Shown piece after piece: positions 1-10,929 of a stretch of 64,000 bases of DNA. How positions within the stretch are numbered: position 1 is the first letter of the stretch; each line of letters opens with the position of its first letter. Made by a program: the position numbers and the translations under genes. Source of the DNA: Haemaphysalis longicornis (taxonomy: Eukaryota > Arthropoda > Arachnida > Ixodida > Ixodidae). The stretch is taken from contig CM023456.1 of the NCBI GenBank assembly GCA_013339765.2, forward strand, positions 89,168,797-89,232,796, read 5' to 3'. Under the pieces are notes generated by a model. It was given only the letters and a program-made list of their open reading frames with translations. It was not told where the DNA came from and did no database searches.

Positions 1-1130
1 CCTGTCTGCACCTCTCAGCCTTGCGACTGTCCGTGCATGAACAACGCAAGGAACGTAAAAAATCATGCAGTAGTATAGAAATTGTTTTCAGGCATGTGGG
101 GTTTGTTCTTTTCTTCAAGCCAACTTAATTCACCACGTTTTGTTACCGAACGAAAATGCGAAGGCTGGTAGGCCAGCCCGCGGCTGTTCTTGTTCAGGAA
201 TAAGCCTCAGAGCTTGCTTATCCCGCTCAGTACGGACGGGAAAAGGACCATTAACAGAAAATTCCGCAAATATTGCATGATTTAAAGAACCGTTTTAAAA
301 TGGGTACATTTTCCTGGTGAGTAAATAACCTCAAGTCTGTTTGAAATGCGTACCAATATTACTGGGGTCCGAAAAATGAACGGAGCTACTCTGTAACGAA
401 TTAAGTTTTGGAATCTCACGTGCACAATGAAACTCTGAAGGCTTGCGTCCGCAACGCATTCTAATTAACGCGTAGTAGAGATGCACAGCACGCACCGACA
501 AACGAACAGCGATGAACAAGTTAGAGGAAAGGTTAATGTGCCACTATACACACTTCGGGAATGGCGCGTTCAAGGCTGCCTTGTCACGTCTGCCATGGTG
601 GTGGTGACAAAGCATTGCATTAAATTTTCTTCGTCTAAAATAAGAAGAATGACTCGTGTAGAGCTCCAAGCAAGACCGTTCTCGTAACATAGCGATGACG
701 CTAACCCCTCATAGATAGATCATTAAAAGAAAGGTACAAAAGGTGCTCTTTACACAAAATATGACCCCATCTCAGAAATGTACTTTGCTGCATAAGTTAC
801 GTCTTGTCAATCCTAGAAAGAAGGCACTGACAATTAGACATACTGCTTACCGCTCGGCCCGGCTGACCCAGTCGGTCAGCAAGTCGGATCAGAAGTGGAC
901 CATCCAGCAGATCTTCTCCGCGCTTAAAAGGCACGGGCTCGGAAACGGAGTGAGTGCTGAGTGGTTGTGCGAACGTTCAGGCGAAGTTAGGCCGCGTTGA
1001 GGCGGAGCCATACATTTGCTCCCGCCTACTGCGGGATATCTGCCAATAAAGTAATTTCCACTGTAATCTCAGAACTGACCCGAACTTAAAATCTTATTCG
1101 AGGTGCTGTCTGAATCATTTTTCATAATCA
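1..1130. other. Intergenic DNA, nothing recognised
   Basis: No open frame exceeds about 85 codons and none shows a known motif, signal peptide or transposon similarity. No strong tandem or inverted repeat was seen. Confidence 0.6.
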
Positions 1131-1520
1131 CCATCACCATCCTACCTACGCCCACTGCAGGGCAAAGGCTTTTCTTATTATTCTCCAATTATACCGGTCC
1201 TGCGCTAGCTGCGACCAGTTTATCCCCACAAACTTCTTGATATCATCTGCCCATCTAACTTTCTGCCGCCCCGTGCCACGCTTGCCTTCTCTAGGGAGCC
1301 ACCCTGTTACCCTTAATGACCAACGGTTATCTTGACTTCGCATTACATGCCCAACCCTCGTTTTTTCTTCTTCTTAATTTCTTCGAATATGTCCTTAACA
1401 CGCGTTTGTTCCCTGACCCACTCCGCTCTCTTCTTGCTTATTATTGTTACACCTACCATCGTCCGTTCCATTGCTCGCTGAGTCGTCCTCAATTTAAGTT
1501 GAACCACTTAGTGAGCCCCC
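1128..1520 (-). mobile_element. LINE 3' end, endonuclease/reverse-transcriptase C-terminus (5'-truncated copy)
   Basis: Read on the minus strand, 1343 down to 1146 encodes the end of a non-LTR retrotransposon ORF2: an R-Q-DNRW motif, then PREGKRGTGRQ, a WADDIKKF motif, and NW-x-QLAQDRYNW close to the C-terminal FALQWA. Another frame further upstream (about 1520-1400) continues the same protein, so the copy is frameshifted. It ends in a short GATGGTGATGGTGATT-type microsatellite, the usual LINE tail. The same segment lies on the plus strand at about 49.67-50.13 kb, nested in a BEL gag, at roughly 80% identity by eye. The clade is uncertain; an RTE-like or related clade is my best guess. The copy starts abruptly near 1520, consistent with 5' truncation during target-primed reverse transcription. 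It cannot make protein. Confidence 0.82.
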
Positions 1521-1719
1521 AAGGTGCAGCAGTGGCGTAGGGGATGGGGGGAGGGAGGGAATAAACGTTGAAGAGCACAAACATCATATAAAAACACGGT
1601 CACCTTCTTTGCTCAGTGCTGCCGTACGAGTTATCTTGTAGAGTGACTCGGCTGCCAGGATTGCTTGCGCGATGGACGTTTTCCTCATTGTTTACTACAC
1701 GGTATGTGTGCTTCTGCTT

Positions 1720-2225
1720 GCGTAACACTACAAAAATGGCAGCGGCTTTACTCAGCCAACCTTGGGTATGCAAAGCAAAGGGTTCGCTAATCTATTTGAG
1801 TCTTGGTTTAGCTTGTTTAACCCATGACGTAGCTGGGTTGCCGACCACGGCTCAATGCCGTCGATCCCCTTCAACACTCAGAGATAGAGGCCCGCCTCAC
1901 TTTCATTCTTGGCGAACACGCTGTTCGTCTTCGGCGGGCGCAAGATAAATCACTTAGCCCGAGATGACCCAGCCACGAATGCGTCGGAGGCGGCGAGGCT
2001 GGTCGGCTGCCGATCAGCTGAGCGACTGCACGCTCATCAGCAGATAAATTGAGCAAAACGACTGAAAACGGGGCCTTGTGCGCAGCGCCGGAAGCGGGCA
2101 CGGCGAATCACGTGATGTGCTTCAACGGGTGTGCAGCAAGGGGTGCGTCTGATGTGAAATGGTGAATTTCCGCATCCGCGGCGAAACCGCTGGGCGAAAG
2201 TAGGAAACCTTAGCTTTAAAATTAC
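1720..2225. repeat. Imperfect tandem duplication, unit 1
   Basis: This ~500-bp stretch is repeated about 587-626 bp downstream. Shared landmarks are AACCTTGG.TATGCAAAGCAAA (1758 and 2345), CCGACCAC.GCTCAA (1841 and 2429), the GGCCTTGTGC.CAGCGCCG segment (about 2072 and 2699) and the GCGAAACC.CTGG stretch near the right end. The growing offset shows indels between the copies. No coding function is recognised. Confidence 0.75.
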
Positions 2226-2305
2226 CGGGCGTTAAAGCAACCACAAAACTCTCTGAGTGTAGAAAATGCGGGTTTCTTCAAGCTTGTATGGGGAATTACA
2301 CTTAA

Positions 2306-2858
2306 TTTGAGGTATTTAAAAAATGGGTGCGGTTTAGCTAAGCTAACCTTGGATATGCAAAGCAAAAGCTTGGCTTTGTCTGGTTGAGTGTTGGTGTCGC
2401 TTAATTAAGCTTTGATGTAGCTGTATTACCGACCACTGCTCAAAGGCGTTCGGCCCCGTCAAAAGCACACAGAAGGAGGCTCAGCGAACGCGTTCGCCTT
2501 TGCGAACGCGGCCTTCATTAACGGCGAACGCGTCGTATCATAATCACCGGGCCCGAGACGAGTCACGTAGCCAGGAAAGACCCAGCGGCGCATGTATGGG
2601 AGGCTGGGGGGGGGGGGGGGGGTCAGCTGCCGATAAGCTGATCAGCAGCTACCACGGTGCCAGCCGCCGTTCATATGTGCAGAACGACTCAAAACGAGGC
2701 CTTGTGCACAGCGCCGAATGCGGGCCGGGCGAATCACGCGATCCCCTTCGAGGGGTGTGCAGCCGGGGGGTGTGTCTCCGGTCAATTGGTTAACTTCGGC
2801 ATCCTCCGCGCGAAACCACTGGACAAAAGTTGTAAAGCTTTGCTTTAAAAGCAAATGC
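2306..2858. repeat. Imperfect tandem duplication, unit 2
   Basis: Second copy of the 1720-2225 unit. It carries extra material, including several GCGAACGCG/CGAACGCGT words at about 2486-2535 and a run of 17 G at 2606-2622. Whether the pair is a local segmental duplication or two copies of an unclassified transposon cannot be decided here. Confidence 0.75.
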
Positions 2859-2859
2859 C

Positions 2860-4375
2860 ATATAAAAGTGTCTATTTTTACACTTTTTCGCGTCTCAACT
2901 AGCCAAGGAGAGTGTGAAGGATGGCTCTCTGCCCCAGTTCCCCAACGCTCACTGCTAAGGAGGGAAGCCATTACAACGGGATCGACTAATTGAGCATCAA
3001 AACGAAGTGTCCGGGATCAAATTTAAACCAGTTGAAGAGTGGAGCTTGCAATGCGACCCGAGTCTGTTAAGTTAAGCACAGCTATTTTTTGTAACTGCGT
3101 AGCGTTTACAAAATCGGCCAGTGCCCATCGGCGTGCTTTGACCCCCAAGAGAAGCGGAAGGTCTTTAGAAGACATCGATTTCTCGTACAAGTGGCCGATG
3201 CTCGGACGAGCTACCTCTATCGATCGTCCGCCGTTGACTAGCTGCATGCATGAGGCTGCTCTCTGGCGCATGCTCTACCTTCGTTTATCCTGGGTTATGG
3301 AGGAGCTGATCTCTTGCTACCGATCTCGTGTTACCTTCGCAGAGAAAGCAAAACGGCTTCGAGGAAAATGGCCCAAGGGGCATCTTGGTTTAATAGAGTA
3401 AGACTAACTTACAGTTTATTTCGTTCGATTATAAAATCTATACTGTTTAAGGAATCCACCGCCGGCGCGCGTTGTGTCGTGTTTATATAAATTGGCATTC
3501 ACTTGTATTACGTTAATGAGCACCCTTTGCAACACCAGCTGAGCGAGTTTCAGTCACGTCCAAGATATCTTCTGAAGTGGCATAGTTTGCGCAATAAAGA
3601 ACCAGATTTTTTGTATAGCAAACGCCAAAGCTTGTTTCTTGCAAGCGTTAGCCTCATCTTCTGTGTTGTACCCGTTCAAGCAATCGTTAACAAAATTAAA
3701 GCCGTTCCACTCAACATGATAGCTGTGCTGTGGTTCCGTTGGGCTGTGGTTCCGTAGTCTGGTCACTGCTACCACCCGTCACGCTCTTCGCCTCCCTGTC
3801 TCACTCATACACGGATGAATTGAACGGAGGTTTGTCCAATACAATTCAAATTCTTGGTCATTGCAGTGCTCGCGCGCTCCTTACTTCGACCAGCGTGAGT
3901 GGGTGTTTCGTTTTTTTGCGCTTGATTAGCTCTCGCATGTGCCGGAGCATTACTGCGCAGTTTGTTGCGCGTCAATTTTCGCGGCCACGTTTTTTTTACT
4001 GCCGTACAAACCAACCCAACGGGTGTTCCCAACTAAATGGACGCGGACGCTGCCGGTGATTTAGACAGATTTCGCCTTAAATGTACCAGCAGTTTTTTTT
4101 TTTTTCGCTAAGCAATGCGTTTATGTGTGACAAGCGCCAGCTGTCCAGGAGTTTTGAAGGATTCTGGATATATAAACGGCTTGTTTTCAAAGCCTCTGTT
4201 TGGGTCTGTTACGCCGCTACGCCATGGGGCTCTCTTTGTGTCAGTTACATCGCTAAGCCTGATTACGGCGGTTGGTAGAAAGAGGGACAGCGAACGTGTT
4301 ACAATGAAAAAGGCAGGGCCGTAAAATGGCGGTACGACAACGCGGACGACAAGGCAGGCCCATAAAAAAATCCTG
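2860..4375. other. Intergenic DNA, nothing recognised
   Basis: Overlapping frames up to about 120 codons occur on both strands around 3039-3401, but none has a recognisable domain, and the longest uses a weak context. No repeats stand out. Confidence 0.5.
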
Positions 4376-4377
4376 GG

Positions 4378-4480
4378 CCACGTGTAACACCCTGTCAAAT
4401 GTAACAACCTGTGTAATACACGGTGTAATACATGTAATACGTGTATTACACCGCCATGTGTAATACTCTGTGTAGCGCGC
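4378..4480. repeat. GTGTAATAC short-motif cluster
   Basis: The word (G)TGTAATAC recurs about five times in 100 bp, at about 4410, 4423, 4433 and 4457, and in inverted form at 4441. TGTAATAC-GT-GTATTACA at about 4433-4450 forms an 8-bp hairpin. It looks like a decayed minisatellite. Confidence 0.6.
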
Positions 4481-4484
4481 TGCA

Positions 4485-7400
4485 TTTACACAAAAATGCA
4501 AATTTGGCATCAGTAACAGCTTCAGTCGTTACATTAACGAAATAGAAGTTGTTGGTCGGAAAGAATTTTGAAAAACTCCAAAAAATGAGAAAAAAAGAAA
4601 CAGATGGACAGAAACCAGCGCGACGGAAGTGGACGTCCAGTGGAGCTAAGTCCCGCCACCCTTATTGTTACGCTGCAAGCACCTGCCTGCATTCAAACGG
4701 AGAAATATGTTCGCCGATCCTCCGGGGGTCACTCCTGAGTGTTCGTTCCTGAGGCGAACAGCGCCAGTATCGTGGATGCCTGTTTGATCTTAGTAAATTG
4801 TCGATCAGCTAGGAATGTTCATAACATGGGCCACCCTCTGCGCTAGGGCGATGTCTTGCGGCCTGTCGGAGTTGTAAGTTTTTTTTTTCTTGAACACAGA
4901 CGGAGGCTTCTAGAAATATCTTAGCCGTTACTTGACGACGGTATGTCGCCTAAAAAAGACTACATTCTTCATTCACTGTCATACAGCGCTGCGCTGCCCT
5001 TGAGTGCTTTTGCGATGTCCCATTGAATACTGAGGTGAAAATCTCTCTTATAACCTCTTTGCAGTAATGTCCTTCGGAATGACTGGTAGCAGGAGCTCCA
5101 CCCGAGCGATGCAGGAGCCTTTATGGAAGGTCAAATAATGGTCTTTTCTCTGTCTCTTTCTCTCTCCCTCTTCGTCATCTCATCGCGGATGAAACAGTGG
5201 AAAGTTTGGTTCAGTTCCTTTGTCATCCGACAAAAACCAATCCCCACGTGCTACCTAGATCAGTCATGCAACGACGATGCTGGTGCTCAAGGGAGGGCTC
5301 GGTCTGGACAACGCTTTAAAAGCAAGGCTCACCATGAGGCCAAAATGGCTAGCTGTGAGAAAGTTCTGTTTTCTTAATATTCCACTTCCGAAACAAATGT
5401 GGAAATGCATTTCTCATCTTTTGTATGCAAAATATGCTGAAAACCAGTGGAACAAAGATGGTGTCAGGAGGGCTTTCTTACTATGGACTCTAAAGATTCT
5501 TCAGCGCTACTATGCACGCTGCCCAAAACCTTTTCTGTGATTTCTGGAGTGAAGCCTCAGTGCACACAGCTGATGTATTAGTAAAGCCAATCGCCGGATC
5601 AAAGCATGTGACAGCTGTGAAGCTAAGTACTCAAGTTGATGGTTAAGGGTAAAATGAAATTTAGCCCCATTCAGTCAGCCGTTCGCTTAGCATAAGGTTT
5701 AGGATACAAATTTTCACTCACCGGTCGTATTCACGAAGTGCTGAAACGACCTATTGTTTATTTGAATACATCGGCGTTCCCGAATGACAACTGTCATTGC
5801 AGACCGACTTGCATGAGAAATTCTTGCATGAAGACTTTGCATGAGGAGTCGAGGTTTCGATAGTTTACAAAGGTTTATTCCTCTCCTATTCATTTATTCT
5901 TCTCCCTATAGTGCACGAAAGACGAGTCGCCTAGCTCAAACAGGCTTACGCTCCTTGTGAACTAAATCAGAACTCAGTGATTGTTTCTCCTACTTATTCC
6001 CCTGTCGTCTTCCCCACCGGTTACGGACACAGCTAGCCATCTCTAGCGCAATGCTGATGTTAAGCACCCTGCGTAACAAGAAAAGGATTGGAAATATCAT
6101 CATTAGTGTGACCTGAACTAAATTTGGAGCCATAAGAAATTGTTACTCGCTGTCGTTCACATAAAAAGAATAACAAGTCGAGCGTTTTGTTTACAGTGTG
6201 GTGAGGAATGTCCCTATCACGCGGAGAATTAGGGGAATAAACTTTTCGGCAGTTGTGCACATGCATAATACCAAATTTACTGTACGAAGCTATTACCTTT
6301 GATCTATTTCATACATACAATAAATGTGTGTATGTTCGCCACTAAGCCATTTTAGTGTGACCTACCCCTACTAGTCGTTGAAGGGGCCTATTTAGTTAAG
6401 GGCAACAGCTCACGTGCCCCGTGCAGTCGATTCGTGGCGCATATTTTCAACGCATCCGACGGGCGGGATGCGGTCTGTGACCGACAAAAAAGCCAGGTCT
6501 TCACCTCTTTCTTTGTGCTCAGCGGTAATCTCTTGCTGCTTAGTTTTTGTATCCCTTTAGTATATCAAACTTTAACAAAGCTTTATATATGCACATGGTA
6601 TTTGAGGTGAGTTGCGGGGGGTTGCCAAGTCATAACGGAAAGTAAAACAAGCATGTGTATTTCTTTCGTGGTAATGCTGAAGTTAGTGTCAAATCGATAT
6701 TCAGATCTTTATTACTACTCACACATGATATATTGCATGCCAGGTGAAACGACAACCAAAGGAGCCTCGGGGATGTGAGCACGGGCTCACAACTCCACGT
6801 CTTTCAAAGCAAATGGCATGTATAAATCTTTTTAACCTTTTCCTTCCTGCATCAGTCCTGTTATTTTTGCTCCTCACTGTTTTGGCGCTTTCCTGTTGCC
6901 ATTTTAGCCAAGATTTAGCAGTAGTGCGGGAAACTCCCGGGAAACCAAACATAAAAAAACCGCACAGGAAGAACACTAAATTCACAACAGTTGCCACATA
7001 GGCGCTGTGCTTCCATTTTGTATGCATGGGAACCTATTTCTGAGCGCACGTCCCGTACAAGCCCCCCGACCATGTTTTGGTAGCCAGTGCGAGGCCACGG
7101 CTGCCTGCAGTGTGGCGGGGCCCTGTGTAGGCAACAGAGACGTGTTGTAACATGCGGCAAGCCCGACTGTATGACAGATGGGGATTTTTAACAAGAAACG
7201 ACTGATTAAAGCAACTCGAACCACGAATTGACGCTTATTGCATCCCCTTGAACACAGCGAGGTAGCAAGCTGCTGTCTGCTTTCTGTGCTGCTTATATAT
7301 TTTTTGCTATTTGCGGTCTCTCTGCATTGGTTACCTCATGGAAAGATAGAAGCAGAAATTAGCCAAGGTTCGTTAGGAGCAGTAGTACGGGTGGCAGAAA

Positions 7401-8600
7401 ACCTTCTCCCGCTTACGCGGCAGTGCCCATGGACTAGGGCTTATGGGCAGTGCATGAGTAATCACCTGCAGGACCTACAGGTACCCTCATGAAACCAGAA
7501 AAGGTGCGTCTCAAAATGACATGGGCCGCTGTGTGGCGGGACGAGAAAGGCGGCCCTAGAAAAGAAAGCTTCCATGCCTAGTATACGGCCCTTACTCGAT
7601 ATTTGCTCGCTCTCTGTAAACGCTTCCGGTAAACACCGAGATAATTAGGCTTGATGCATGGTGTGAGGGTTTCTGCATTTGTTTCATTCCTTGATCTTGC
7701 ATTTGAAATGCAACTAGAAGGAAGCACATTGTTCGAGAAGCCTATTGAGGAAGGCACATCAAATGAAGCAAATCACCAATATGCTAATTAGCAGATTACA
7801 AATTAGGCGACTTGGAGCATTTCGTTGCGGGTAATGGTTGCCAGGTATTGCTTCATTACCGCAGCGGCTAGCATAGTTAGTTGAAGGAATGATACTAAAA
7901 AGGATGATTGGCTGCTCAAGCCAATGGCGATAATTCGCAAAAAAGACGTGCAGAACTATTGAATAAATACAACAGGCCACGGAGTGGACTGAAGTGTTTT
8001 GCGAAAAGCCGCAACCCCCACCCGTCCCAGAACAAAAAGATTCAAACACCATAACTCGCGTTAATATAGCGCTTTCAGGAACACACACAGAATACTTCTA
8101 AAATTTTCGCCGTACATTCATCAACAGACAGCGAAAGAAGAAGAGATAACCACCTAGGTCGTGTGTACAGGAAGACTACAACGGGGATCTCGGGATGCTT
8201 GTGGAGGTCAATTCGAGGCGCTGAAGGCTGACTTCACTCTGCCAGCTTTGTCCGTTGGACATGGTATCAATGATTCCTGTGACTCCAATATCCGCTTGAA
8301 GCGTTGTAAAACGAAGTGTGCAGCTAGTGAAGGGTTCTCGTGTCACTGTAATAAACCTTTCAATTCGTGGCTTACAAGAAACAGCAAAGCACTGCACTTA
8401 TCCTGTGCGCACGGACGTGGAGTAGACGTTATGAATCTGAAAGCCTTTGACTACTATGCTTCAAGCACAAGCTTTCTGATGTGCAGAAGATCAATCGTCC
8501 AAAAAATGTCCCCGGCCATCTCCACAAACGTCAAACTTGAAGAGGGGTGAAACATGCAGTGTATAAGTGCGTTCCTAGCGCCTTGGCGTTTGTGTCAACG
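4485..8600. other. Intergenic DNA, nothing recognised
   Basis: Open frames reach about 129 codons (8161-8550, plus), but none resembles a known family. A CT-rich low-complexity stretch lies at about 5143-5172. I see no RNA gene or transposon signature. Confidence 0.5.
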
Positions 8601-8604
8601 AAGA

Positions 8605-8885
8605 TGAAACATTGGGGGTAGAGGTATACAGCTTTGTTTTAAAAGTCCCTTCTCTTTAAAGCAAAACCATTGGGGACAGAGGTATACAGCTTTGATGTAA
8701 AAGTCTCTTGTCTTTGAAGTACGAAGCTCTCTAGCGCAAGGGGTAAACAATGCCCCGGGGCCGGTGCTTTTTAGTACGCGTTGAGAAGCGCTCAGCAGGA
8801 GGCGTAAACGAGTTTCCCGATGGCTTTTTAGCACGCATTACATTAAAGCGCGAGGTGTAAACGAGTTTCCCGGTGTATTGGTAGC
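8605..8885. repeat. Short tandem repeats, period about 54-61 bp
   Basis: A unit with AGAGGTATACAGCTTTG and a following TAAAAGTC.CTT occurs twice, 58 bp apart (from about 8611 and 8669). Directly after, a unit with G(G/C/T)GTAAAC, GTTTCCCG and CTTTTTAG.ACGC occurs two to three times (about 8739, 8800, 8854). The two families are adjacent and may derive from one array. Confidence 0.65.
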
Positions 8886-8889
8886 GTGG

Positions 8890-10830
8890 CTACATGAGAC
8901 CATGATTAAGACGACGACAGGCTACGTCAACAGCCCCATCTCTTAAAGGGTTTCGCCCCTAAAAACGTTGAAGCTTTGGTCAGAGTCTGCGGGAGCTAGA
9001 AATCGCTCGCCGCGAAAGGGAAGCAGCAGTGAAGGAGGAAGGACAGGAAACGGCTATGAGAATAGACGACACAGCACGCTCCGGGAATTGAAAACAGAAG
9101 CGCCCAAGGAGGGCATGCCGCTTCGGCACGAGCAATACTACCCGCCCATAGATGTGAAGCTAGCGGCAGGGCGAACAGGGGGCCCTTGGGTACGGCGAGC
9201 AGGGGGAACGAGGTTCGTTGGGTGCTGCCGGCAGTGGTGAAATGGTGACGGGAACAAACGCGAAGTTCATAACAAAGTTCAGGCGCCGAAGAACAGAAGA
9301 TACAAGTGTTCTTCGGCATTCGCATCCTTAAGAGACCTAAGCATTGCGCGTAATCCCTTTCTGGCTATCTGCCTTTCCTTTTCGGCGTTGGTCAAATTTC
9401 GTTTTTCAGATCATTGAGAAGAAATTGCGCTTTGAACGTTGGACCTGTGACGAAAGTTAGCATCGATGTTTTGCACGAAAGTTTCTAGGTTCACTATTTT
9501 TCACACGAACAACGTTTGAGCTCCCATGGTACATTTTAAGAATTCACTGGTTCCACAGAGCGTTTGATGAATCATAAAATAACAAAACTCTTTTGCAACC
9601 AATTATTATCACAAAAACAACTCATATTACCGTTTTACTGTAGGAACACAAGTCCAAAAGCACTGTGCAGTACTCAGTATGCCAACACTACGCAAGCTGG
9701 CTTCGAAGGAAAGCGCAGAGCGTTAACGATTACTTGGAGTTAATTCGTCTCTGTTGCTTCAATGGTTCTCTCATAGTACGTTTTGATACCGCTATGATAG
9801 CTGAACGCGCGCCTTTCAACCAAGAGAAAGGCTTCAGTTCCCAAGAACAAGGCGTCGCTCCGATAGGTCAACGCTTATGTATTAAAAACGCCCGAACGCA
9901 TTCAGTTTTGGGATGGTAAAAAGGCAGCATTCGAGAACAGGCTTGCTATGTATTGTTATTTTATGTACTTTTTATCGATTTAATTTGTCGTTTTTGTTCT
10001 TTAGTTTGCATTAGCATCTATTTGCAGTGGTAACATATTGATTTTTTTCAAAACTATTGTTCCGTTTATTTGCCTGCTCTTGTGGAAGGAAGTGCCTCTG
10101 AATCAGATTTTCTTCATTCAAACATTCTCGTTCAACGTCCTTGCCCTGTTTCCAAATGTGAAAGCAATCTTTGGAAAAATTCCAGTTCATTTTTTCTCAG
10201 TCAGAAAAATTACCGCAATAAAAGAGAAAACGCAAGTGTTACTGGAATGCGCAATAAACATTACAACAAAGAAGAGAAACGTTGGCGGGTTTGAAAAAAA
10301 TCTGTCACAAATCGCTCTTTTCTGCAGGCAATGAGTGCGGACCGGAAAGGCGACTTCCTCCGCTGGGTTGCGTGATACGAACGGAGTTTTGAATAGCGAA
10401 TTTTTTGCGCAAAACAGTTGCTTGTCTAGTTCCAGCTACTCCTGCCAAGGGCAGGGTATTTGCAGAAAGAGAAAAAATGATTTATGCCCGTACTCATCCG
10501 CATTACCCATCCTTTCAAAATAAAACGGGTTAACTCGTGCTACCGCTTTGAAATAGGAAGAAGTGTTGGCAGTAGTGACTTTTTCGGCATTTGTGATTAC
10601 GACTGTCGTGGTAAATGTGCAACACATTAACGCGGATTGGGGAATCAATATTTCTAAATATCAGTTGCACCAGCCTTCCGCCAGGTGCGGCTCTTAATAA
10701 TGTTGCTGTTTGCTTTCCTCGCAACTAGCCGCTCCCAGCAGACCGCACTTTTAGATGCGACTGCATCTCATTAACTCGCCGTGTCCATGCAGCGTCGTGG
10801 GCGTTGTTGTCGTCCGCCCCTCTCCGTGCA
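8890..10830. other. Intergenic DNA with one perfect hairpin
   Basis: No coding region is recognised. GCCGAAGAAC at 9285-9294 and GTTCTTCGGC at 9308-9317 form a perfect 10-bp stem with a 13-nt loop. Small frames at 9.0-9.3 kb are in GC-richer DNA but lack motifs. Confidence 0.5.
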
Positions 10831-10925
10831 CAAAAAAAATCATAGTTAGCGGCGCCCGGTTTAGATCCCACGACCCTGTGGGCGGAACGCGAGGTACATG
10901 GGGCTCTTCCCACTGCCCCACAAAA
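10825..10925 (-). mobile_element. Possible tRNA-derived SINE head
   Basis: On the minus strand a box-A-like TGGGGCAGTGGGA lies about 50 bp upstream of a box-B-like GGGATCTAAACC followed by GGGCGCCG, the layout of tRNA-derived SINE promoters. An A/T-rich stretch follows (the A-run on the plus strand at about 10832). The boxes are degenerate, so this is a tentative call. Confidence 0.35.
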
Positions 10926-10929
10926 TCGA

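Noticed and set aside
3039..3401. A 120-codon frame overlapping an opposite-strand frame
   Set aside because: Both strands are open, neither shows a motif, and the start context is weak.
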